DNA from: a virus
DNA length: 64,000 nt
IMG/VR virus record: IMGVR_UViG_3300032050_000076
Span: 1 to 64,000 of that record
Direction: 5' to 3' (one strand)
In this document: one piece after another, positions 40,088-48,469 of the stretch
Position numbering within the stretch: the stretch's first letter is position 1
How the letters are laid out: every line of letters begins with the position of its first letter
Notes under the pieces: model-generated
Databases searched by the model: none
Seen by the model: only the letters and a program-made list of their open reading frames with translations
Told to the model about the DNA's origin: nothing
Made by a program: the position numbers and the translations under genes

Positions 40088-40342
40088 ATGTCTGAACCAA
40101 TTATTCGAACAACGCAAGTCGCAAATCTAGAAACAAATTTAGGTTCTGCTGCAAACACTGTGCGCATTTCGCAAAATAGTTCATCAACTCTTTCTGCAAA
40201 ACAATTAAATTTTGTAAATACAACAAACGTCTCAATTACAGTGAGTGATTCTGGTGATGGAAATGCAAATATTTCCTTCGAGGTTGCTGGTGGATCTTCT
40301 GGTCCATCTGAATCATTTCATCCATTCTTACTTGGTTTATAA
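40088..40342 (+). CDS. Short fibre-cassette protein (84 aa)
   Basis: 84-residue protein: N-terminal adaptor-like part and a beta stretch (SSSTLSAKQLNFVNTTNVSITVSDSGDGNANISF) also seen inside larger fibre proteins of this window. Ends FHPFLLGL, similar to the endings ...FLTGL (61718) and ...VIALS (52989) of the other first cassette genes. First gene of the second three-gene cassette. Confidence 0.6.
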   Translation: MSEPIIRTTQVANLETNLGSAANTVRISQNSSSTLSAKQLNFVNTTNVSITVSDSGDGNANISFEVAGGSSGPSESFHPFLLGL

Positions 40343-40353
40343 GGTATATTCGA

Positions 40354-40686
40354 ATGCCACAAACATATAAAGTATTAGGTCAATCTGCTCCTGCAGCAAA
40401 TACAACCGCAAATGTTTACACAGTTCCTGCTGCAACGCAAGCTGTTGTTTCTTCGATCATTGTGACGAATAGAAACAATAATGCAAACGCAACATATAGA
40501 ATTGCTGTTCAACCAGCTGGTGCTGCATTAGCCAATCAACATTATATTGCATATGATTCAACAGTGACTGCACTCGATTCGATTGCACTATCACTCGGTG
40601 TCTCAATGGGCAACACGGATGTATTGTCTGTCTATTCAGCAAACGCCAATATTTCATTCAGCGTCTTTGGTGTAGAAATTACCTAA
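40354..40686 (+). CDS. Fibre-cassette beta protein, copy B (110 aa)
   Basis: 110-residue beta-rich protein, a clear paralogue of 61914 (PxTYKxLGQ, YTVPAATQ, ANQHYxAYD, SFSVFGxEIT shared) and more distantly of 53193. Always followed at once by a glycine-rich adhesin gene. Likely forms a small trimer or attaches the adhesin; inference. Confidence 0.68.
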   Translation: MPQTYKVLGQSAPAANTTANVYTVPAATQAVVSSIIVTNRNNNANATYRIAVQPAGAALANQHYIAYDSTVTALDSIALSLGVSMGNTDVLSVYSANANISFSVFGVEIT

Positions 40687-40687
40687 T

Positions 40688-42388
40688 ATGGCAACGAAAG
40701 TCTTTTCATTAGCATCGCTCTCTGCTTTCGGATATTCTCCGACGGGCAGATACAATGCATTGAATCCAAGCAGGATTATAAATCCAGCATGGAATCTAAC
40801 AAAAACTATTGTTTTGACATTCACATCATCAAGCACATGGACTGCTCCAACTGGTGTCACTTCTGTCGACTATCTCGTTGTTGCTGGTGGTGGATCTGGT
40901 GGAACAGCCTATGGCGGCGGCGGAGGAGCAGGTGGCTTTAGAACAGGGACAGGTTTAGCAGTAACCGCTGGAAATACATACACAATTACAGTTGGCGCTG
41001 GTGGCGCAGCTAGAGGCGCAAGCCCATCATATTTTACTGGAGACCCAGGATCTGCTTCTCAATTCAGCGATATTGTTTCTGCTGGTGGTGGAGGTGGTGG
41101 AGCTATTCCGAATAACGGCGTCGGATTAAGTGGCGGATCTGGTGGCGGCGGTGGATATTATTCTGAAATAGGCGGAACTACATCAGGCGGCGCAGGAAAT
41201 ACTCCTGCAACTTCACCATCACAAGGTAATAATGGTGGCAGCGGGGTCAATAATCCATTTTATGGTGGTGGCGGTGGTGGTGGCGCAGGGTCTAGTGGCG
41301 ATAATTATATGCCTAGTGGACCAGCCGCTGGTGGTTCAGGAATAGCATCATCAATATCTGGATCATCTGTAACCTATGCTGGTGGTGGCGGTGGTGGCAC
41401 ATATACTGGTACTTCTCCTGCTGGTGGAGGTCCTGGCGGCACAGGCGGCGGTGGTCGTGGCGGATTTGTTCCTGGTGTCAGCAATGCTGGTGTTGCAGGA
41501 ACAGTAAACACTGGCGGTGGTGGAGGCGGTGGCGGCGGTAGTGGTCAAGGCAACCAAAATGGTGGCAGCGGTGCTGGTGGTTCAGGAATTGTAATTTTAA
41601 AATACACTATGCCTGGAAGTGTGATATCATTTACTAATTCAGCCAGCTGGATTTGTCCAGCTGGTGTAACATCTATAGACATTCTTGCTGTCGGTGGCGG
41701 TGGCGGTGGTGGAAGAGGCGGTGGCGGCGCAGGTGGTTTGGTTTACTCAACATCTGTTGCTGTAACAGCAGGAAACACATACACAATCACAATTGGTTCT
41801 GGTGCGGCTGGTGCATCTTCTGCTGGAGGAACACGAGGTTCTCGCGGAGGTAACACTACTATATCTGGCACAGGATTTACAACAATCACTGCAGTGGGTG
41901 GTGGTTCTGGCGGCGTCCATGGAGATGCAACAAACTCTACTGGTCAAGACGGTGGATCTGGTGGTGGCGGTGGACCATATGGTGGAAATCGTCCTGGCGG
42001 TGCTGGTGTTTATCCAGGAAGTTCATTTATTAGTTTGACAAGACAAGGATATAATGGTGGTGCAGGACTTGAGAATGGAAATTTTCCATCTGGTGGTGGA
42101 GGTGGTGCAGGTGCTGTGGGTGCTGATGGTGCTGGTGCTGCGGGTGGTAATGGTGGAAATGGACTAGAATATAGCATCACAGGCACTTCTGTAACATACG
42201 CTGGTGGTGGCGGTGGTGCAAGAGGATCAAGTGGTGGAACAACAGATGGTTCTGGTGGGACAGGCGGTGGTGGAACAGATGGTGCCAATGGAACTGCTAA
42301 TCTTGGTGGCGGCGGCGGTGGGAAACTGTACAATGCTGGCAATGGTGGTAATGGTGGTTCTGGCATTGTAATTCTCAAACTTAATTAA
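40688..42388 (+). CDS. Glycine-rich tail adhesin, copy 2 (566 aa)
   Basis: 566 residues, two glycine-rich domains (from about 36 and 311) with the same borders as copy 1 (VDYLVVAGGG ... GIVILK). Domain 2 begins with the 61-bp repeat shared with copy 1, then diverges (SIDILAVGGGGGGG). Third gene of cassette B. Variable glycine-rich loops probably set receptor choice. Confidence 0.75.
   Translation: MATKVFSLASLSAFGYSPTGRYNALNPSRIINPAWNLTKTIVLTFTSSSTWTAPTGVTSVDYLVVAGGGSGGTAYGGGGGAGGFRTGTGLAVTAGNTYTITVGAGGAARGASPSYFTGDPGSASQFSDIVSAGGGGGGAIPNNGVGLSGGSGGGGGYYSEIGGTTSGGAGNTPATSPSQGNNGGSGVNNPFYGGGGGGGAGSSGDNYMPSGPAAGGSGIASSISGSSVTYAGGGGGGTYTGTSPAGGGPGGTGGGGRGGFVPGVSNAGVAGTVNTGGGGGGGGGSGQGNQNGGSGAGGSGIVILKYTMPGSVISFTNSASWICPAGVTSIDILAVGGGGGGGRGGGGAGGLVYSTSVAVTAGNTYTITIGSGAAGASSAGGTRGSRGGNTTISGTGFTTITAVGGGSGGVHGDATNSTGQDGGSGGGGGPYGGNRPGGAGVYPGSSFISLTRQGYNGGAGLENGNFPSGGGGGAGAVGADGAGAAGGNGGNGLEYSITGTSVTYAGGGGGARGSSGGTTDGSGGTGGGGTDGANGTANLGGGGGGKLYNAGNGGNGGSGIVILKLN
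41600..41660 (+). repeat. 61-bp perfect direct repeat, copy 2
   Basis: Identical to 39267-39327, at the same place in the paralogous gene. Confidence 0.85.
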
Positions 42389-42404
42389 CAAAAATAAATA
42401 GCAT

Positions 42405-44078
42405 ATGGCAATTAATTTTCCAAATTCACCAAGTCTAAATGACACATATTCCTACGGTGGTAACACCTGGCAGTGGGATGGTGAGTCTTGGACGTCTTTA
42501 GGTCAAACACCAGATGCTGGTCCTCAAGGACCACAAGGACCATCAGGTCCAGCTGGTGCTGGTGCAGATTTATACATCACTGCAAACAGCGCATCGAATA
42601 CACTAACCAACACAATCAATTTTATTAATACAGCAACAGTAACAGTTGCCGTATCAAATACTAATGGAATTACTAATGTAGCATTTACAAGTCTTGGCGG
42701 TGGAGGTGGTGGTGGATCGGGTACAGGTAATCCTGGATCCACGCGAGATATCTTTGTTGGTGATGGTAATACATCCATCTATTCATTGAATGTGACGCCA
42801 ACGAATGAAAATCACACATTAGTCTTTATTAATTACATTCTTCAAACGAATACATCTTACAACGTTGTAAATGCAAATATAGAATTCACATCACCACCAC
42901 CAACCAATTCTGATATAATTGTTTACACAATTGGTGATTCAGGTCCGCAGGGTCCGCAAGGTGTTGTTGGTCCGCAAGGTCCTCAAGGAAACTTTGGTCC
43001 ACAAGGTCCACAAGGTCCTTCTGGACCAACAGGTGCTGCTGGTATTGGTACTGGCAATCCAGGAGCATTTCGAGATGTGTTCACTGGCGATGGAAATACA
43101 ACAACATATGTTTTGAATGTATCGCCAACTAGTGCAAATCACACACTCATTTTCGTTGATGCTATTTTACAATCTAATGCAGCATACACACTCGCTAATA
43201 ACGATGAATTGATTTTTAATGTGGCACCAGATGCAAATACTAAGATTATTGCATATACTATTGGTGATTCTGGACCTCAAGGTCCAACAGGTCCATCAGG
43301 ATCTTCTGGATCGGTTGGACCTCAGGGACCACAAGGTCCACGCGGAAACCCATCAACATATGATATATTCACTGGCGATGGCAATACTCTTAATTTTGTA
43401 TTAAGCACCACACCAAATAATGCAAATGGTGTGCTTGTATTTGTTGATCGTGTTCTTCAAAGAAATGTTGATTATTCTGTTAATAATGCAACAATTGTTT
43501 TCGTTTCTGCTCCAGAAGCAAACTCAGTTGTTGATGCATATACAATTGAAGGCGCAGGACCACAGGGACCACAAGGTCCTTCTGGTCCTGCAGGAACTGC
43601 AAATATTAGCGCAACCACCTCAAACACTCAGATTGTATTTAATCTTGATGGGTCGCCAAAAAGTGTATCTAATCTAACCTTTAATTTAAATGGAAACGTA
43701 TTTTCTGTTTCCTCTACGTTGACTGCAAATGTATCGAATAATAACGTTACTGTTGGTAATAGTGTTTATGTAACTGGAGAAGTTAGTTGTAATAATCTAG
43801 TTGAAACATCAACAATTGCAATTAAAGAAAATATTAATCCGATTAATGATGCACTATCAGTTATTAAGCAGTTACTCGGTGTAACTTATAATAAGATAGA
43901 CCATGAGAAATTAGAAGCAGGATTGATTGCAGAACAAGTAGCGACTGTTGCTCCAACACTGGTCTCTTATGATGAAGATGGAAAACCAATTGGTGTATAT
44001 TATACTAAAATTACTGCGTATTTGATTGAGGCTATAAAGCAGTTAGAAGAACAAGTTAAGAAATTAGAGAACAAATAA
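42405..44078 (+). CDS. Collagen-like tail fibre with S74 self-cleaving chaperone domain (557 aa)
   Basis: 557-residue fibre. Residues 1-35 carry the INFPNSPSLNDTYSYGGNTW..W pattern common in aquatic phage fibres. Then G-P-Q tracts and three modules of the GDGNT ... [12 protein letters not shown] type. The last ~90 residues resemble the peptidase S74 intramolecular chaperone (AIKENINPINDALSVIKQL ... YTKITAYLIEAIKQLEEQ), with the Ser-x4-Lys dyad spacing at S469 and K474. This domain trimerises the fibre and is then cut off before the Ser. Confidence 0.8.
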   Translation: MAINFPNSPSLNDTYSYGGNTWQWDGESWTSLGQTPDAGPQGPQGPSGPAGAGADLYITANSASNTLTNTINFINTATVTVAVSNTNGITNVAFTSLGGGGGGGSGTGNPGSTRDIFVGDGNTSIYSLNVTPTNENHTLVFINYILQTNTSYNVVNANIEFTSPPPTNSDIIVYTIGDSGPQGPQGVVGPQGPQGNFGPQGPQGPSGPTGAAGIGTGNPGAFRDVFTGDGNTTTYVLNVSPTSANHTLIFVDAILQSNAAYTLANNDELIFNVAPDANTKIIAYTIGDSGPQGPTGPSGSSGSVGPQGPQGPRGNPSTYDIFTGDGNTLNFVLSTTPNNANGVLVFVDRVLQRNVDYSVNNATIVFVSAPEANSVVDAYTIEGAGPQGPQGPSGPAGTANISATTSNTQIVFNLDGSPKSVSNLTFNLNGNVFSVSSTLTANVSNNNVTVGNSVYVTGEVSCNNLVETSTIAIKENINPINDALSVIKQLLGVTYNKIDHEKLEAGLIAEQVATVAPTLVSYDEDGKPIGVYYTKITAYLIEAIKQLEEQVKKLENK

Positions 44079-44079
44079 G

Positions 44080-45738
44080 ATGGCATTACTGAAAAATACA
44101 ATCATTGATGGTCACCTTACTCCAGCAAACAATGAGTTGTTTGATATTGGAACTGCTAATGGTCGTTTTCGCGATATGTATCTCAGCGGTAGCACGATTA
44201 ATTTAGGTGGTGCTAAACTCTCTATTGATGCAAATACAGGAACTGTTGCCATTGTTGGCAAACCAACTGCAAATACACCAAGTCCAAAGGCGTTGATTAT
44301 TACTGCAGAAGGTAAGACTGCTACTTCGAATACAACGAATGGTGAAATCAATATTGCAGAAATTCAAACTGCAGTTTCTTCGAATGTTGGGTTTGGAGGA
44401 GATATTGCTGACCTGAGTTCTGTTGATAAGTTTCCTCCAGAAATATTAAATTTTACACTTGATTCGCATGGTATTGGTTCAACAGGATCATGGTCATGGT
44501 CTTGGCTTTCAAATGGAAATCCATATAATCGAACACTCACGTCAAATACTTTAGATCCAGCCATCACCATTCACAAGAAAGGTAGATATGTCTGGACAAA
44601 TAAAGCAAGTAATTTAAATGTGACCGCTGTTGCTAACGCAACTCATATTCACAATGCGTTTATTAAGTGGATTCCTGGCGCTGGTAATGGTAATCTAGTT
44701 GATGGTGTTGTTTATGGAAATACAACTATTAATGGGAATACTGTACAAACTTTAACCTGGAACATTCCAGAGACTTTCGGTGCAGTTTCTCCAACTCTCA
44801 ATGCACCAAATGTGAACATTACATTTGAAGGAATGATGAGTCATCAAGGAAATGCAGCTGCCCCTGCGCACTGGCATGTCGATGAGAGCCACAACTTTAA
44901 TGAAGAAGTGATTGTTTATCGCGGTGGAACTTATCGTTTTCAAGTAACTGGAAGCGAATCAAATCATCCACTGTATATTACGACAAGTAACGCAAACAGC
45001 TTTTCGTCTGGTGCGTATGTCGGTGAGTATACAACTGGCATTTCAAATAGTAGAGCAACTTCTGGGAATACTCTCACTTGGATTGTCGCAAATAATGCTC
45101 CGAACACTCTCCATTATCAATGTGGGAATCACGCAGCAATGCGTGGTAATATTATCGTACGAGATTTACAAGTTAATCTATCTGGAAATGGTATTCCAAA
45201 GGTATATTTGCAGCATCTTAAAAATGGAATGTATAATGAGATTATTATAGACGATCCAATTGCTGGCGATCTCGCGATGTCTTTCCTTTGGAAAGACGAA
45301 ATAACAGGTAAATGGATTCCAAAGAACTTTGTCGATTATGCAAATACAACCTCAGAGTTTATCAACTGGGTTGCGGGTCAGGCTGATGCTCGAATTGTAG
45401 CAAATAAACCAACCTTTGAGCGCCACTTTCATAAAACAGGGACGTTAACAGTCAGTGCTGGAACTCAAAAATGGTACGTTCCAGGAAACATAACTCTCAC
45501 CTCTGTAAAGGCAAGATTAGAAACTGCTCCTGCAGGATCGAATGCACGATTTGTTATTGTGAAAAATGGTGCTAACTTTATCACCTTAAATATTACATCA
45601 ACTCAATCATCCTCTGAAACCTATAACGTTGCTGCAAATATAAATAATGGAGACTATATAACTGTTGATACTGCAGCTGCAGGATCAGGTGTCCCTGGAG
45701 CAGACCTTACTGTAACTTTCTTGTATACTAGGAACTAA
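44080..45738 (+). CDS. Fibre protein with cupredoxin-like domain (552 aa)
   Basis: 552-residue structural protein. Around residues 275-370 lies a cupredoxin-like domain: ESNH296-PLYI, then LHYQC348-GNH351-AAM354-RG, the same ligand set as the domain in the 34443 protein, with the short C-x2-H-x2-M loop seen in amicyanin. The C-terminal 100 residues are a beta domain (FHKTGTLTVSAGTQKWYVPG). It starts one base after the previous stop. A fibre or baseplate-associated protein; copper binding is predicted only from the ligands. Confidence 0.7.
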   Translation: MALLKNTIIDGHLTPANNELFDIGTANGRFRDMYLSGSTINLGGAKLSIDANTGTVAIVGKPTANTPSPKALIITAEGKTATSNTTNGEINIAEIQTAVSSNVGFGGDIADLSSVDKFPPEILNFTLDSHGIGSTGSWSWSWLSNGNPYNRTLTSNTLDPAITIHKKGRYVWTNKASNLNVTAVANATHIHNAFIKWIPGAGNGNLVDGVVYGNTTINGNTVQTLTWNIPETFGAVSPTLNAPNVNITFEGMMSHQGNAAAPAHWHVDESHNFNEEVIVYRGGTYRFQVTGSESNHPLYITTSNANSFSSGAYVGEYTTGISNSRATSGNTLTWIVANNAPNTLHYQCGNHAAMRGNIIVRDLQVNLSGNGIPKVYLQHLKNGMYNEIIIDDPIAGDLAMSFLWKDEITGKWIPKNFVDYANTTSEFINWVAGQADARIVANKPTFERHFHKTGTLTVSAGTQKWYVPGNITLTSVKARLETAPAGSNARFVIVKNGANFITLNITSTQSSSETYNVAANINNGDYITVDTAAAGSGVPGADLTVTFLYTRN

Positions 45739-45740
45739 AC

Positions 45741-45935
45741 ATGGCAATTACAACTCGTTTTGTCGGCGGTGCTTTTGAAGCTCTAAATGATGATCAAGTC
45801 ATCGTATATCAACCATTTAAACCTACTTCTACTGGTGATCAGCCAGCGTGGGCAGATGAAGCAGAAGCCATGGCGTGGTGGGAAACAGTAAAAACAATGA
45901 ATGGTGTTACAGAAGAAACACCACCTGCAGAATAA
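45741..45935 (+). CDS. Small acidic protein in fibre array (64 aa)
   Basis: 64-residue acidic protein (TTRFVGGAFEALNDDQVIVY ... WADEAEAMAWWETV ... EETPPAE). The start TTRFVGG/TTRFIGA pattern also opens the adhesin gene at 53516. Possibly a fibre assembly or attachment factor; function unknown. Confidence 0.55.
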   Translation: MAITTRFVGGAFEALNDDQVIVYQPFKPTSTGDQPAWADEAEAMAWWETVKTMNGVTEETPPAE

Positions 45936-45947
45936 GGAGTCATAGCA

Positions 45948-47660
45948 ATGCCAGAAATAGCAGTAAACAGAACAAATACTAATATGTTCGCGCTCATTGA
46001 AGACGCGAATCTTTCTAGAAGCCGAATCTTCATCGAAGGTCAGGGTTATGACACCAACACACTTTCACCCCTTTGGATGCAAAAGTATCATTTCAATCAT
46101 AATGAATTGTATACCTTTACGAGCCCAGACAGTTTTGTAGACTTTGGTCCAATGGTTTTATCTAAAGGTGTTGATCAATCTTGGGGTAATGGTGATTCCC
46201 AACACTATGATACTGGCTTCATAGATACTCGCTGGCGTTCAATGGATTTTCCAAATTTTCCAGTAAGAAAAGGTTGGAAAACTGCTGGTGGAAAGTCTTA
46301 TTATTCAATTCCTGGAAGAACCACCATTAACAGTGGTGACAATTATAACAATATTCACGTAGTTGCTGATGATGCAACATTAGGAACATCTTATCAGTCA
46401 GGTAATTATGAAGGTGCACCAAGTCAATTCATATTTGAAGATGTGTCAAATAATAGAATGTGGGGATTTCACAGTAGTCGTCCAGAGTTTGATCGTGTAG
46501 TAACTTGGTCAGGTTATGAGGCGGGAACTCCTTCTGGTGTAACTCGTCCGCTAGACATGCAAAACTATCGCTTTTTCTTTATGGGTCGTGACGATGCGGG
46601 ATTCTTGTTTTTTGTTGCTGTTGAGCATGGCGGATTTAGCAGATATAACATTTATAAACTAAATGCATCTTCAACTGCATCAACAACAGTCATAAGCAAT
46701 AGTTACAGAAATTACAATACCAACTACATGAGAAGTTATCCAAGTAACATTCGTCGTGATAGTGCAACTCGTCGTGTATTCTACAGTAGTCATTTTGAAG
46801 GAACGTATGTAGCATTGTCTCCAGTTCGTTACGTTTGGAATCCTGCTGATGGTTCTATTGCTGCAGCTAACTGCACAATGACTTATTCTGGTGCTGAAAC
46901 ATATGCAACTCATGCTGCAGCTTATACAACTGATGGTGCTGATGGATATCAACGTAATAGCTGGCGCATGCAGCCATGGCAGTTTACTGTTGGCGGAACA
47001 AACTATATCACATTTTGGCTCGTAGACAAATCTGCTGCATTTGGTAGTGGTGCAAGTCGTTGGAGTAGTGCTGCAAAAAGAACCATGATGACATATTCAA
47101 TTGGTTCTGGAACTGGTGATGATGTTCTAACCTTCCACAGTAAAGTTACATTCTCTAGCGTCAATGATATTCCAAGAGGATTGATGCCGATGAATGATGC
47201 TGGAACTCAAATGGCAGTTCCGATTACTGGAAGTTTAAAATTCTATACATTTAATTCAACTGATGGATGGGTTGCAACTGGAACTTATCCTACTGAGTTT
47301 AGAATGATTGGATTGGATCAAACGAATCGTCTTTGGGGTTCAAGCCGCGAAAAGGGATATCATACGATCCACGCAATTACGCCAACGTTACCAATTACAA
47401 TTAGTGTATTGATGGCAAATACAAGTTATGTTTATACTGGAAATTCAATCTCTACAACTGCGAATGTCAATGCTTATAATAGCAATGGCGAACGTGTTGC
47501 AGCAAATGTATCTCTCTCTATTGATGGGAATGGAATGATTTTCACTGCAAGCAATAGTAAGAATACAACAGTGACAACAAGTAACTCAACAAATACGCAG
47601 ATTTCGATTACAATTTCTGGTGGTGGATTGAATAATATTATTGCCAGTGTCGACATCTAA
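45948..47660 (+). CDS. Beta-propeller-like structural protein with Ig-like end (570 aa)
   Basis: 570-residue protein. Residues 1-480 have repeated W/Y/D-rich strands compatible with a beta-propeller or similar all-beta fold (WGFHSSRPEFDRVVTW, FFFMGRDDAGFLFFVAVEHGG, DQTNRLWGSSREKG). The last 85 residues look like a bacterial Ig-like domain (VYTGNSISTTANVNAYNSNGERV...VSLSIDG). Probably a virion surface protein binding a host glycan or protein; inference. Stop and next start overlap (TAATG). Confidence 0.6.
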   Translation: MPEIAVNRTNTNMFALIEDANLSRSRIFIEGQGYDTNTLSPLWMQKYHFNHNELYTFTSPDSFVDFGPMVLSKGVDQSWGNGDSQHYDTGFIDTRWRSMDFPNFPVRKGWKTAGGKSYYSIPGRTTINSGDNYNNIHVVADDATLGTSYQSGNYEGAPSQFIFEDVSNNRMWGFHSSRPEFDRVVTWSGYEAGTPSGVTRPLDMQNYRFFFMGRDDAGFLFFVAVEHGGFSRYNIYKLNASSTASTTVISNSYRNYNTNYMRSYPSNIRRDSATRRVFYSSHFEGTYVALSPVRYVWNPADGSIAAANCTMTYSGAETYATHAAAYTTDGADGYQRNSWRMQPWQFTVGGTNYITFWLVDKSAAFGSGASRWSSAAKRTMMTYSIGSGTGDDVLTFHSKVTFSSVNDIPRGLMPMNDAGTQMAVPITGSLKFYTFNSTDGWVATGTYPTEFRMIGLDQTNRLWGSSREKGYHTIHAITPTLPITISVLMANTSYVYTGNSISTTANVNAYNSNGERVAANVSLSIDGNGMIFTASNSKNTTVTTSNSTNTQISITISGGGLNNIIASVDI

Positions 47661-48460
47661 TGGCATTAGTTGATACACGATTTAACTCATATCAGCCGAA
47701 CCTAACTGTTTTTGCATCTAATAATGTAATTAAGTTAGGTTCGGTTGTCTCAATTGTTGTTAAATCTTCTGTATCTCCTGGTAGAACCAGTGTTCCGATT
47801 AACACCAAAACCATTATTGGTGTTAATTCTCCTATACCAGCTAATTTTGGATCGACTACAACTGTTGCTGTTTATGTAAACAGCACACCGCAAATACAAA
47901 CAAGTAATGTGGTATATAAAACGTTTTCTGTCTCAGAAAGATTAGTTAATAGTGTAGAAGATAGCCCAAAATATGCAACATTTAATCCGCGAGTTACAAC
48001 TCAAGTTCGAACTGAATCGTCTAAAGTGGCTGTGTATGTGAGACCTGTTGTTGTTGAAGAATCTAATCGAGTATTTGGTTATCGAATTCCATATAGAAAT
48101 AATGATAAACTAGTTATAATCTCAGATCGAAACGTTGCGACTGACAGAAAACCGACAAATATTAATGAACGATATGTATTTGTTCAAGATAGTAAAAATA
48201 ACAGTCCACACACATCTCAACTTAAACTTGATAATAGTGTAATCAAACAAGTTGAAGTTCAAAGTAGAGCAGAACCTAAACGAACTCGAATTAATGAGCA
48301 AAGAAAAGCAGTTGTTATAAACACTCGCAGAGAACCAATTGCAATTGAGACAAAGATTCGACCAGTTAATGTTATCGATGATTCCATCGCTGGATCAGGC
48401 GGTGGTGGTGGCGGTGGTGGTGCAGGTGGTGCAGGTGTATTGACAGAGTATTGGAGTTAA
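47660..48460 (+). CDS. Fibre-array protein of unknown fold (266 aa)
   Basis: 266-residue protein: N-terminal beta domain (VIKLGSVVSIVVKSS ...), a middle basic, R/K/V-rich repetitive region (INEQRKAVVINTRREPIAIETK), and a poly-Gly run near the C-terminus (GSGGGGGGGGAGGAG) before VLTEYWS. The Gly run resembles an adhesin domain in its first stage or a remnant of one. Role unknown. Confidence 0.55.
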   Translation: MALVDTRFNSYQPNLTVFASNNVIKLGSVVSIVVKSSVSPGRTSVPINTKTIIGVNSPIPANFGSTTTVAVYVNSTPQIQTSNVVYKTFSVSERLVNSVEDSPKYATFNPRVTTQVRTESSKVAVYVRPVVVEESNRVFGYRIPYRNNDKLVIISDRNVATDRKPTNINERYVFVQDSKNNSPHTSQLKLDNSVIKQVEVQSRAEPKRTRINEQRKAVVINTRREPIAIETKIRPVNVIDDSIAGSGGGGGGGGAGGAGVLTEYWS

Positions 48461-48469
48461 TGAAATCAT

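Noticed and set aside
39074-42378. Pro-rich open frames on the - strand in glycine-rich genes
   Set aside because: GGT/GGC/GGA-rich codons read backwards give Pro/Ala-rich open frames. They are composition artefacts of the + strand adhesin genes.
42393-42400. AATAAATA as a late promoter for the gene at 42405
   Set aside because: It lies 4 bases before the start codon; transcription would begin inside the gene. The same holds for CTAAATA just before 56458.
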